Positions 1 to 6,362 of a DNA stretch of 6,559 bases are shown here, piece after piece. Under the pieces are notes generated by a model, which saw only the letters and a list, made by a program, of their open reading frames with translations, was not told the origin of the DNA and searched no databases. Position numbers and translations under genes: made by a program. The DNA comes from Rubripirellula sp. (GTDB lineage: Bacteria; Planctomycetota; Planctomycetia; Pirellulales; Pirellulaceae). The first letter of the stretch is position 1. Every line of letters begins with the position of its first letter. The DNA lies in assembly GCA_029287555.1 (NCBI GenBank), contig JARFQX010000589.1:1-6559 (forward strand), in the 5' to 3' direction.

Positions 1-615
1 AGCGAACTGAATCTGGTGGGAACCGCCGAAATCACGCTCGGTGGGATGCTCGCGGGCCAAACCGTCGGTGACGAACAACTTCCCATTCGGCTTTGTGGAC
101 TGAGCCATTGCTTCCGCACCGAAGCCGGCGCCGCCGGACGCGCAAGTAAGGGACTCTATCGGGTTCACCAATTCACCAAAGTCGAAATGTTTGCTTTCAC
201 GTTGCCCGAGGAAAGTGACAGCGTGCATCAGCAGATGTGTGACTTGGAGTGCGAGATTTTCGATGCGCTGGAAATTCCGTACCGCGTCATCGACACCGCC
301 ACGGGAGACCTTGGAGGGCCCGCCTATCGAAAGTTCGATCTCGAGGCGTGGATGCCCGGTCGAGGTGATGGTGGCCAATGGGGCGAAGTCACCAGCACCA
401 GCAATTGCACCGATTATCAATCACGGCGATTGAATGTCCGATTCAAGCGGACGGACAAGAAAGGCACTGAGTTCGTGCACACGCTCAACGGGACGGCCGT
501 TGCCACCGGTCGCGCGATGATCGCCATACTGGAGAATCATCAACAAGCCGACGGTTCGGTCTCGATTCCGAAAGTACTGCAACCTTGGGTGGGGCAGGCC
601 TCCCTGCAGGCTTAG
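1..615 (+). CDS. serS: Seryl-tRNA synthetase, C-terminal part (5' end outside the window)
   Basis: This class II aminoacyl-tRNA synthetase charges tRNA-Ser with serine in the cytoplasm. The frame is open from base 1, so the gene starts upstream; 204 residues are visible, which fits the C-terminal half of a protein usually about 420-430 aa long. Class II motif 2 is clear (FRTEAG at visible residues 38-43, then VHQFTKVEMF at 55-64). The serine/ATP pocket region follows (FDLEAWMPG, then TSTSNCTDYQSRR). Motif 3 is at about 162-179 (NGTAVATGRAMIAILENHQ, with the class II arginine). The C-terminus IPKVLQPWVG matches the family's usual IPxVLxPYxG ending. The last residues, QASLQA, lie in an 18-bp tandem repeat that also duplicates the stop codon. 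The next gene is convergent, so serS ends its own transcription unit here. The identification is very secure; the N-terminal tRNA-binding coiled-coil arm is not in the window. Confidence 0.97.
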   Translation, partial: SELNLVGTAEITLGGMLAGQTVGDEQLPIRLCGLSHCFRTEAGAAGRASKGLYRVHQFTKVEMFAFTLPEESDSVHQQMCDLECEIFDALEIPYRVIDTATGDLGGPAYRKFDLEAWMPGRGDGGQWGEVTSTSNCTDYQSRRLNVRFKRTDKKGTEFVHTLNGTAVATGRAMIAILENHQQADGSVSIPKVLQPWVGQASLQA

Positions 616-644
616 AAGTCACTGCAGGCTTAGAAGTCACTGCA
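604..644. repeat. 18-bp tandem duplication across the serS stop codon
   Basis: The unit CTGCAGGCTTAGAAGTCA occurs at 604-621 and again, identically, at 622-639; a partial third copy (CTGCA) follows at 640-644. Because 18 is a multiple of three, the second copy repeats Leu-Gln-Ala-stop in the same frame: TAG at 613-615 and TAG at 631-633, then TGA at 649-651. The duplication therefore leaves the protein unchanged and adds in-frame back-up stops. Replication slippage is the likely origin. Confidence 0.9.
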
Positions 645-645
645 C

Positions 646-671
646 GCGTGATCCCGATTTTCGGAACACGC
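646..671. terminator. Possible bidirectional terminator hairpin between convergent genes
   Basis: An imperfect inverted repeat lies in the 57-bp gap between the ends of serS (+) and the response regulator (-). The outer stem GCGTG (646-650) pairs with CACGC (667-671). An inner stem CCGA (654-657) pairs with TCGG (661-664) around a TTT loop, with a small internal bulge between the stems. Its place between two convergent stops suits a shared terminator. There is no U-tract on either side and the stem is short, so this is a weak call. Confidence 0.3.
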
Positions 672-672
672 C

Positions 673-1317
673 TCACGGCTGGACAATCCCCGATTGGATG
701 GCTCGGACCGCCGCATCGGTGCGATCGGTCGCCTTGATCTTTCGCAGGATGTTCTGCACGTGCTCTTTGACCGTTTCCACGCTTATCGACAAGGACTTGG
801 CAATTTCCTTGTTGCTGAGCCCCAATGCGATGTGCCGAAGCACTTGGGCCTCACGGCTTGTCAGGGGAAATTCGCCCGGCAACTGGGTCACGTCCACTTC
901 TTCGCGCATGATCCGCTGCACCCTAGCCATCGGGCTAATCGGTAACGGAGCCTCGCGTCGAACGGCCCTTTGCAGGCAGTGGCGGATTCCCTCGCTGACC
1001 CGGCTCTTAATCAGGTAATCGCTCGCACCGAGCGCTGCCGCCCTGGCAATGTAGGTCAGGTTGTCGTAGGCACTGAGCATCACCACAGGCAGCGACTCAT
1101 AGAGTTCGCGAATTGCCGCGAGCGTTGCCAGCCCGTCGAGCCCCGGCATGCGAACATCAAGCAGCACCACATCGGGGCCAACGGTGTTCAGCATTGCCAG
1201 TACTTCCCGGCCGTCGGCTGTCGTGTCGTTTACCACGAAGCCGGAATCGCGTAACAACTGGGAGATGCCCAGCCGCGCCACCTCGTGATCGTCGACCACC
1301 AATACCTTCACGCTCAT
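673..1317 (-). CDS. NarL/FixJ-type response regulator (REC + LuxR-type HTH)
   Basis: A two-component DNA-binding regulator of 214 aa, the usual size for the NarL/FixJ group. The receiver domain spans about residues 3-120, with acidic pocket D9/D10, phospho-acceptor D54 (in VLLDVRMPG), the switch residue S82 (VVMLSAYD) and the conserved lysine K104 (YLIKS). The LuxR-type helix-turn-helix is at about 150-206 (LTSREAQVL, then GLSNKEIAKSLSISVETVK and HVQNILRKI). All phosphorylation residues are present, so it should be activated by a histidine kinase, but none is encoded nearby. I chose the ATG at 1315-1317 because the receiver fold begins at once after it (MSVKVLVVDDHE). The open frame continues upstream to 1497, but those 60 residues look unlike any receiver protein. 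No good Shine-Dalgarno precedes the start. It is divergent from the NtrC-type regulator; its target genes are unknown. Confidence 0.93.
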   Translation of the reverse strand: MSVKVLVVDDHEVARLGISQLLRDSGFVVNDTTADGREVLAMLNTVGPDVVLLDVRMPGLDGLATLAAIRELYESLPVVMLSAYDNLTYIARAAALGASDYLIKSRVSEGIRHCLQRAVRREAPLPISPMARVQRIMREEVDVTQLPGEFPLTSREAQVLRHIALGLSNKEIAKSLSISVETVKEHVQNILRKIKATDRTDAAVRAIQSGIVQP

Positions 1318-1754
1318 CAAACCGGTCCAGAGGAATCGCCCCAACGGGATTGCGGGAGTCCGCATTTGGGCGAATTGTTCACGTTCGATGGCAATCCGGC
1401 TAGTGGTCTGCCCCGGCAATCGCCCGGCCGTTGGCGTTCGGATCCCCATCGAATCTGCTCTCTCTCCGCCCTGGAAAGGAATTCGGGAACGATGCATTCC
1501 ACCGGCGCGTAGTCATTTTGGATATAGAGAATGGCTCTTTGGGGTGGTTTTGAGGCCCGCCCATGAGGATCCTCCGGTCGACCGCTTTTTGACGTGGGAT
1601 CGAATGTGACCTAGATATTCGAGGCCGGCCAGGCGTTCTTGCGAAGCAGCGCCACCAAAAAATTGGAGCCGCATTATCAGGGATGGACGATCGGCGCGGC
1701 GACCGCTGGGCCATTTCGCACCACGCAACGACCCTTCGCTGTCTCGAGAGCTCG
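1318..1754. other. Divergent intergenic region without a supportable gene
   Basis: These 437 bases separate two divergent response-regulator genes and must hold both promoters. Open frames on both strands run through it, but their translations are arginine/proline-rich, show no domain, and are best read as chance frames in GC-rich DNA. Small perfect palindromes occur at 1565-1574 (GAGGATCCTC) and 1623-1630 (GGCCGGCC). They are too short to call operators, although they flank the promoter candidate at 1589-1617. I found no convincing promoter for the leftward gene, no sigma-54 -24/-12 pair, and no tRNA or recognisable small RNA. Confidence 0.6.
1589..1617 (+). promoter_or_regulatory. Weak sigma-70-like promoter candidate for the NtrC-type regulator
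   Basis: A -35-like TTGACG (1589-1594, five of six consensus bases) is followed after 17 bp by TAGATA (1612-1617), a poor -10; with a 19-bp spacer the overlapping GATATT (1614-1619) matches better. Initiation near 1624 would give a leader of about 130 nt before the ATG at 1755. The -10 is weak and promoters of this lineage are poorly defined, so this is only a pointer. Confidence 0.25.
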
Positions 1755-3182
1755 ATGTCTTCCGCTGCTTCCATCTTGTTGGTCGATGACGATCGCCACC
1801 TCGCCGAATCGATGGCCCAGTGGCTGAGGGAGATGTCGCACGAGGTGGAAACGGCCGAAACGCTCGATCAAGCGAAGCAGCGAGTTTCGCGCCGGGCCTA
1901 CGATCTGGTCATCACCGACTTGCGGTTGGGAGCCGACGATGGGTTTGACTTGATCAGGTTTGCGAGGGCCAAGCAACCCGATAGTTCGATTCTGGTGGTG
2001 ACGGGATACGCCACGGCGGACACGGCCGTCCAGGCTGTCCGCGCGGGCGCGTTCGACCTGCTCACCAAGCCGCTGATTGATGAAGAGTTGAACCTGGCGA
2101 TCCAACGGGCGACCGCCCAGCGCGAGATCTCGCGCGAGAATGAAATGCTACGTCGTCAGCTTGACCGTCGCAGCGGCATGGAGAGCATTCTTAGCCACGA
2201 TTATCGAATGCTTAAGATATTTGACGTCGTGGACAGCATCGCCGACGCCCGAGCCTCGGTATTGATTACGGGTGAGAATGGAACGGGTAAGAGCATGATT
2301 GCGCGAGCGATCCACGCTCGAAGTTCAAGGCGAGGCGGTCCCTTCGTCGAGGTTGCCTGCGGGGCGCTACCCGACACGTTACTCGAAAGCGAGTTGTTTG
2401 GGCACACCGCCGGTTCGTTCACCGGAGCGACTCACGACAGGGCGGGCAAATTTCAACTAGCCGATGGCGGCACGATCTTCCTGGACGAAATCGCCACGGC
2501 GACGCCTGCGATGCAGGTCAAACTATTGCGTGTGTTGCAGGAATTCGAGTTCGAACCACTTGGTGGAACCGTTACCAAGTCCGTCGATACTCGGGTGATC
2601 CTGGCGACCAACGAAGACCTATCCAGGGCGGTTGAGCAGGGGAGGTTTCGGCAGGATCTGTATTACCGCGTGAATGTCATCAACATCGTGCTGCCTGCGC
2701 TTCGCGAACGGATCGGCGACATCCCCCTGCTGGTGGACCATTTCTTACGGGAGGTTTCCGAGGCCTGCGGACGCGAGATTTCAGGATTCAATCAAGAGGC
2801 CATGGACGTGCTTCAGAGTTACTCGTGGCCGGGCAATGTTCGTCAATTGGAGAATGTGGTTGAGCGGGCCGTCCTCCTCGCTCGCGACGCGATGTTGACG
2901 GTCGATGATCTGCCGCCGGAGTTGACCGGACGGGTCGCCAATCCGTGGACGCCTGGCGACATCGCCCCGGACAGCCCGGACGCTCTGAGTATGAGTGACG
3001 TCAGCGGCAAGACGCTGCGCGAGGCGCTGGAGGCTCCGGAACGGCAAATCATCCTGCAAGCGCTTCGATCCAACGGATGGAATCGTGCGGCGACTGCCGA
3101 GTCACTCGATATCAACCGCACGACGCTCTACAAGAAGATGAAGCGTCTTGGACTCGATGACCCGCGACTCCAGTTTGTTTAA
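1755..3182 (+). CDS. NtrC-type sigma-54-dependent response regulator (REC-AAA+-Fis HTH)
   Basis: A bacterial enhancer-binding protein of 475 aa that should use ATP hydrolysis to open sigma-54 promoters once phosphorylated. Receiver domain, about 5-120: D11/D12 acidic pocket, phospho-acceptor D55 (VITDLRL), T83, K105 (LLTKP). A heptad-like charged helix (about 122-140) links it to the AAA+ domain, about 145-380: Walker A GENGTGKS (173-180), sigma-54 contact loop GSFTGA (220-225), Walker B GGTIFLDE (238-245), sensor I ATN (284-286), arginine-finger region FRQDLYYRV (298-306) and sensor II WPGNVRQLENVVER (358-371). A Fis-type HTH ends the protein (about 425-466: AATAESLDINRTTLYKKM). The ATG at 1755 fits the receiver start (MSSAASILLVDDD); the frame is open back to 1683 but adds nothing recognisable. 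GSFTGA in place of GAFTGA is notable. No cognate kinase lies in the window. It is upstream of and co-directional with the mla-like operon, 147 bp away. Confidence 0.96.
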   Translation: MSSAASILLVDDDRHLAESMAQWLREMSHEVETAETLDQAKQRVSRRAYDLVITDLRLGADDGFDLIRFARAKQPDSSILVVTGYATADTAVQAVRAGAFDLLTKPLIDEELNLAIQRATAQREISRENEMLRRQLDRRSGMESILSHDYRMLKIFDVVDSIADARASVLITGENGTGKSMIARAIHARSSRRGGPFVEVACGALPDTLLESELFGHTAGSFTGATHDRAGKFQLADGGTIFLDEIATATPAMQVKLLRVLQEFEFEPLGGTVTKSVDTRVILATNEDLSRAVEQGRFRQDLYYRVNVINIVLPALRERIGDIPLLVDHFLREVSEACGREISGFNQEAMDVLQSYSWPGNVRQLENVVERAVLLARDAMLTVDDLPPELTGRVANPWTPGDIAPDSPDALSMSDVSGKTLREALEAPERQIILQALRSNGWNRAATAESLDINRTTLYKKMKRLGLDDPRLQFV

Positions 3183-3243
3183 ACCGTCGAGCGAGATTTC
3201 TTCGTCGTCGGCGTTTTCTCGACTTTCCCGGCTAGGCCGTCGT

Positions 3244-3284
3244 GAAACTCGGGATCCCATTGGTCGCAGGATCCGAAAAGTTTC
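3244..3284. repeat. Imperfect inverted repeat between the regulator and the mla-like operon
   Basis: GAAACT (3244-3249) pairs with AGTTTC (3279-3284). Inside it CGGGATCC (3250-3257) pairs with GGATCCG (3269-3275) with one bulged G, and three extra A on the 3' side form a bulge. This gives about 13 base pairs around an 11-nt loop. It may be a terminator for the upstream gene or a structured leader of the permease gene. There is no U-tract, which argues against a classical intrinsic terminator. Confidence 0.35.
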
Positions 3285-3329
3285 GCTCATCGCGCGAGTC
3301 CGCCTGACCGATAAAAATTCACAGCGTTG

Positions 3330-4232
3330 ATGTCTCCCTGCGCGCGCTGGAAAAGGTCAAGGAAGTTGTCCGAGTCCGCTGCATCGATTTCGAGTTTGCC
3401 ACCGGCCCCTGAATCGGGCCTGGTTCGCTGGATCAACCAATGGGGTTCGGCGGTGATTGATGGGATCACCACCGTCGGCGACATGGCGATCTTCACGTGG
3501 CAGATGTTGCGATGGCTTTTCACTCGCCTGCCATGCCGGGGAACGGTGCTGATCAACTTTTACCAGGTGGGCGCACTGAGTCTGCCGGTGGTGGCTTTGA
3601 CGGGGACCTTCATTGGCATGGTGTTGGCGGTGCAGAGTTATGCGCAGTTCCATGCGATCGGCTTGGACAGCCGTCTGGGCGCCGTCATCAACAGTACCCT
3701 GGTGAAGGAGTTGGGACCGGTGCTGGCCGCTACGATGCTCGCCGGTCGAGTGGGCAGCGCCATGGCGGCGGTGCTGGGAACGATGCGCGTGACCGAGCAG
3801 ATTGACGCGTTGACGGCGATGGGGGCGGACCCGATTCACTACCTTGTTGTCCCGCGATTCCTCGCCTGCATCCTGCTGATCCCGTCGCTGACCATCATGG
3901 CCGACTTCATGGGGATCGTTGGCGGGTATTTCTATAGCGTCATCATCCTTGGGATTGATCACGCCGCCTACCTGAATCATTCACGCGAGGGGGTGACCGG
4001 ATTCGATCTGTTCAGTGGCATCTTCAAGAGCATCTTTTTTGGTGCGATCATCGCCGTGATGAGCTGTTATCGTGGATTCAATTGCGAAGCGGGTGCCGAA
4101 GGCGTGGGGAAAGCTGCCACAACAGCCTTCGTCTACTCGTTCGTGCTGATCCTGGCAATCGATTTGTTCCTGACGATTGTCTTGAACTCGATCTACTACA
4201 CCCTTTATCCCAACGGAACTTCCTTCCTATGA
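3330..4232 (+). CDS. mlaE: MlaE-like permease of an MCE/phospholipid ABC transporter
   Basis: The inner-membrane permease subunit of an Mla-type lipid ABC transporter, working with the ATPase and MCE protein encoded next. From the ATG at 3330 it has 300 aa, longer than the usual roughly 260 aa. The first 30 or so residues (SRKLSESAASISSLPPAPES) are polar and unlike the family, which becomes recognisable from about RWINQWG. Family landmarks: hydrophobic segment ALSLPVVALTGTFIGMVLAV (residues 82-101), conserved core LVKELGPVLAATMLAGRVGS (124-143), EQIDALTAMGADP (156-168, the EQ-DAL signature that contacts the ATPase), then hydrophobic segments at about 175-192, 196-210, 234-246 and 266-288. A TTG lies just before the ATG (3327) and another in-frame TTG lies at 3366, so the start is uncertain; none has a well-placed Shine-Dalgarno. 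The stop overlaps the next start as ATGA (4229-4232), which suggests translational coupling. Confidence 0.93.
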   Translation: MSPCARWKRSRKLSESAASISSLPPAPESGLVRWINQWGSAVIDGITTVGDMAIFTWQMLRWLFTRLPCRGTVLINFYQVGALSLPVVALTGTFIGMVLAVQSYAQFHAIGLDSRLGAVINSTLVKELGPVLAATMLAGRVGSAMAAVLGTMRVTEQIDALTAMGADPIHYLVVPRFLACILLIPSLTIMADFMGIVGGYFYSVIILGIDHAAYLNHSREGVTGFDLFSGIFKSIFFGAIIAVMSCYRGFNCEAGAEGVGKAATTAFVYSFVLILAIDLFLTIVLNSIYYTLYPNGTSFL

Positions 4233-5080
4233 ACGCGGCTGCGGAGGCCAAGGACAAGGTGACCGAAGCACACGATGCCGGAGGACCGCTGATCGAGGTC
4301 CGTCGGTTGTCGGTGACGTTCGATAACAACGAGGTGCTCAAAGACGTCAGCGTGTCGATCGATCGAGGCCAGACGGTCGCGATTATCGGGGAAAGCGGTT
4401 GCGGAAAAACGGTCTTCATGAAGACGCTCGTGGGGCTCGTCAAGCCGGACAAGGGGAGCGTCGTGTTTGATGGTCGACCCTTGAACGAGATGGGGCTCAA
4501 AGAATTGACCCAAACAAGAAGACGTTTCGGGTTCGTGTTCCAGAATGCGGCCCTCTTCGACAGCATGTCGGTCTTTGACAACGTCGCGTTTCCACTTCGG
4601 CAGAGCGAGGTGGTATCAGAGACCGATGTCCGTGACCGTGTCTTGCGCCATCTCGCCGAGGTGGGCTTGCCGCGAGACGTCACTCGGAAGCGACCCGCCG
4701 AGCTTTCCGGTGGCATGCGCAAACGCGTCGGACTAGCGCGGGCTCTGGTCCTTCGGCCGGAAGTGGTGGTTTACGATGAGCCGACGACCGGACTCGATCC
4801 GATCATGAGTGATGTGATCAACGAGTTGATTCTCGACACGCGCCGCCGATATCCCGTTACCAGCGTCGTCGTGACTCACGACATGCACACGGCGAGGAAG
4901 GTTGCCGATCGCGTCTTGATGTTCTACCCGCGCAGTCGACTCGAGGCGAACGAGTCTCAAATCTTGTACGACGGTCCACCGAGCGAATTGGAGCACGCCG
5001 AGGATCGGCGCGTGCGACAGTTCGTGCATGGCGAGGCTGGCGAACGGATCAACGAAATGATAGAGGGGTTTGGATCGTAA
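4229..5080 (+). CDS. mlaF: MlaF-like ATPase of an MCE/phospholipid ABC transporter
   Basis: The cytoplasmic ATP-binding subunit that powers the lipid transporter; 283 aa, near the family length of about 270. The ABC domain starts at about residue 21. Visible motifs in order: Walker A GESGCGKT (54-61), Q-loop VFQNAALFDSMSVFDNV (103-119, Gln105, with the ALFDS-M-V pattern typical of the MlaF/Mkl branch), signature LSGGM (159-163) followed by RKRVGLARAL, Walker B VVVYDEPTTGLDP (179-191, catalytic E184), and switch His217 in VVVTHDM. The C-terminal segment ILYDGPPSEL...RRVRQFVHGEA matches the usual MlaF tail that packs against the partner ATPase. The start ATG at 4229 overlaps the permease stop by 4 nt; the same frame is open back to 4082, but that part overlaps the permease gene and encodes nothing family-like. 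All catalytic residues are present. It is 33 bp before the MCE gene, clearly in one operon. Confidence 0.96.
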   Translation: MNAAAEAKDKVTEAHDAGGPLIEVRRLSVTFDNNEVLKDVSVSIDRGQTVAIIGESGCGKTVFMKTLVGLVKPDKGSVVFDGRPLNEMGLKELTQTRRRFGFVFQNAALFDSMSVFDNVAFPLRQSEVVSETDVRDRVLRHLAEVGLPRDVTRKRPAELSGGMRKRVGLARALVLRPEVVVYDEPTTGLDPIMSDVINELILDTRRRYPVTSVVVTHDMHTARKVADRVLMFYPRSRLEANESQILYDGPPSELEHAEDRRVRQFVHGEAGERINEMIEGFGS

Positions 5081-5113
5081 GTGCCCGCACGTGCTTGGCG
5101 GTAAAAAGACATC

Positions 5114-6325
5114 ATGGATGAAAACAGACTACGCTTCGGTGTCGGGGTGTTGGTGATCTCGGCAATCGGGATCGGCATCATCCTGATCTTCTTATTCGGT
5201 GCGTTTCCCAGCGTGCTGCAGCGCGACTACACCCTGAGCGTGGTGTTTCCGTCCGCCGAGGGGATTGGCGCGAACACTCCGGTCGTCCGAGACGGGGTGC
5301 GCATTGGTCGGGTTTCGAGCATCGATCTGCGCGACGAGGGAGGCGTCTTGGTGACCCTTGCGATGGATTCCTCCAAGACCCTTGCCCACAGCTACATTCC
5401 TCAAGTCAGTTCGGGGAATTTCGTGACCGGTGATGCCCAGCTTGAGTTCGTGCGGGCCTCACCCGACCAACTCTCGCAGATCTTCGAGGACGATACGGAC
5501 ATCATCAATAACCCGTACACCGATGGCGAGTTTGTTGACTACGGCACGAAATCCGAGGGCCTGTTGGAACTGCAGACAGACATCGAGTCGACCTTTGAAG
5601 CAATCCGCAACGCTGGGATCACGATCACGGCCGCGGCCGACAGCGTCAATCAACTCGCCACCGGTGTTCGAGAGGTCGTGGGCGGAACCGATTCGAAGTT
5701 CGAGCAGGTTGCCGATGAAGCGATCCAGGCCTTGCAGCAGTTCGAAAACACGATGGAAGAGATTCGTTCGATCGTCGGAAACCCACAGCTTCAAGCCAAT
5801 TTGGAAACAACCTTTGCCCAGTTGCCCGTTGTTCTTGAGGATGTGCAGGAGGCGCTCGGGTCAGCTCAGAACACGTTCGACCGGTTCGAGAAGGTCGGTG
5901 TGCAATTCGAACGCGTTGGCGAGGCTGCGGTCGAAACCGTCAAAGGTGCCCGCTCAACGGTGGAAAGCGCACAAAAGGCGGTGCAAAACATCGAAACCTT
6001 CACCGATCCGTTGGCCGCCAACGGGGAAGCGATCGTGCAGCAGGTGATGAGCACCCTCGATAAACTTGATCGCACGCTTACGGACGTCAACGGCTTGACC
6101 GCCGCGTTCAACAGCGAGAGCGGTACCATCAAGCGGCTGCTCGCCGACGAGGACCTCTACTGGCAGATCCGCCGCACCGTCGAAAACGTCGAACAAGCCA
6201 CCGCGAAGGTCCGCCCGATTCTGGACGACGTTCGCATCTTCACGGACAAGATCGCCCGTGACCCACGGCAATTGGGCGTTAAGGGCGCGCTCTCGAGCCG
6301 ACCCAATGGCCTCGGTCTCAAGTAG
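5114..6325 (+). CDS. mlaD: MlaD-like MCE-domain protein with a long helical C-terminal part
   Basis: The substrate-binding MCE subunit, expected to form a ring (hexameric in studied relatives) anchored in the inner membrane and facing the periplasm. It has 403 aa, against about 180 for E. coli MlaD. Residues 1-8 are a short cytoplasmic start (MDENRLRF), then one membrane segment at about 9-35. A single MCE domain covers about 38-114 (YTLSVVFPSAEGIGANTPV, DGVRIGRVSSI, TGDAQLEFV). After a linker rich in acidic residues and Asn/Pro (about 122-145), residues 150-380 are almost wholly predicted helix, rich in Ala, Glu, Gln and Val and poor in proline and glycine. The end, RPILDDVRIFTDKIARDP and LGVKGAL, resembles that of other long MCE proteins I recall. 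The long helical part suggests a periplasm-spanning tube or barrel, as in PqiB/YebT-type MCE assemblies; this is inference. The ATG at 5114 puts the membrane anchor at the usual place. Last gene of the operon. Confidence 0.92.
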   Translation: MDENRLRFGVGVLVISAIGIGIILIFLFGAFPSVLQRDYTLSVVFPSAEGIGANTPVVRDGVRIGRVSSIDLRDEGGVLVTLAMDSSKTLAHSYIPQVSSGNFVTGDAQLEFVRASPDQLSQIFEDDTDIINNPYTDGEFVDYGTKSEGLLELQTDIESTFEAIRNAGITITAAADSVNQLATGVREVVGGTDSKFEQVADEAIQALQQFENTMEEIRSIVGNPQLQANLETTFAQLPVVLEDVQEALGSAQNTFDRFEKVGVQFERVGEAAVETVKGARSTVESAQKAVQNIETFTDPLAANGEAIVQQVMSTLDKLDRTLTDVNGLTAAFNSESGTIKRLLADEDLYWQIRRTVENVEQATAKVRPILDDVRIFTDKIARDPRQLGVKGALSSRPNGLGLK

Positions 6326-6362
6326 CCGCGACTTCCCGCCCGCAGTCATGGACGGAAATCAA

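Noticed and set aside
604..644. CRISPR-like array
   Set aside because: The two copies are directly adjacent with no spacers and there are no cas genes; it is a simple tandem duplication.
1318..1497. N-terminal extension of the NarL-type regulator (60 extra residues in the same frame)
   Set aside because: The receiver domain begins right at the internal ATG (1315-1317); the extra residues are Arg/Pro/Gly-rich with no domain, which is usual for chance open frame in GC-rich DNA.
1683..1754. Upstream start for the NtrC-type regulator
   Set aside because: It would add 24 residues before the canonical receiver start; the ATG at 1755 places the first strand and acidic pocket at the normal distance.
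1400..1774. Leftward open frame of 124 aa in the divergent intergenic region
   Set aside because: It runs over the start of the NtrC-type regulator on the opposite strand, is Arg/Pro/Ser-rich and shows no recognisable domain.
3183..3329. Sigma-54 (-24/-12) promoter for the mla-like operon
   Set aside because: I checked the main GG dinucleotides by eye and none was followed by GC at the required 10-nt spacing within a TGGCAC/TTGC-like context.
3357..3980. Leftward open frame of 207 aa opposite mlaE
   Set aside because: Composition is extreme in His, Gln, Arg and Asp, typical of the reverse complement of a membrane-protein gene.
4082..4228. Upstream start for the MlaF-like ATPase
   Set aside because: This frame overlaps about 150 bp of the permease gene, while the ATGA overlap at 4229-4232 gives a normal-length ATPase.
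4078..4722. Leftward open frame of 214 aa opposite mlaF
   Set aside because: It is antisense to a highly conserved ABC ATPase, Ser/Arg/Pro-rich with no domain; best explained as a codon-bias shadow.
5081..5094. Short palindromes GTGC-CC-GCAC and GCACGTGC between mlaF and mlaD
   Set aside because: Only four-base stems inside a tight operon; expected by chance at this GC content.
5430..6047. Rightward 205-aa open frame inside mlaD
   Set aside because: Ser/Arg/Pro-rich out-of-frame translation of the helical MCE extension, with no motif.
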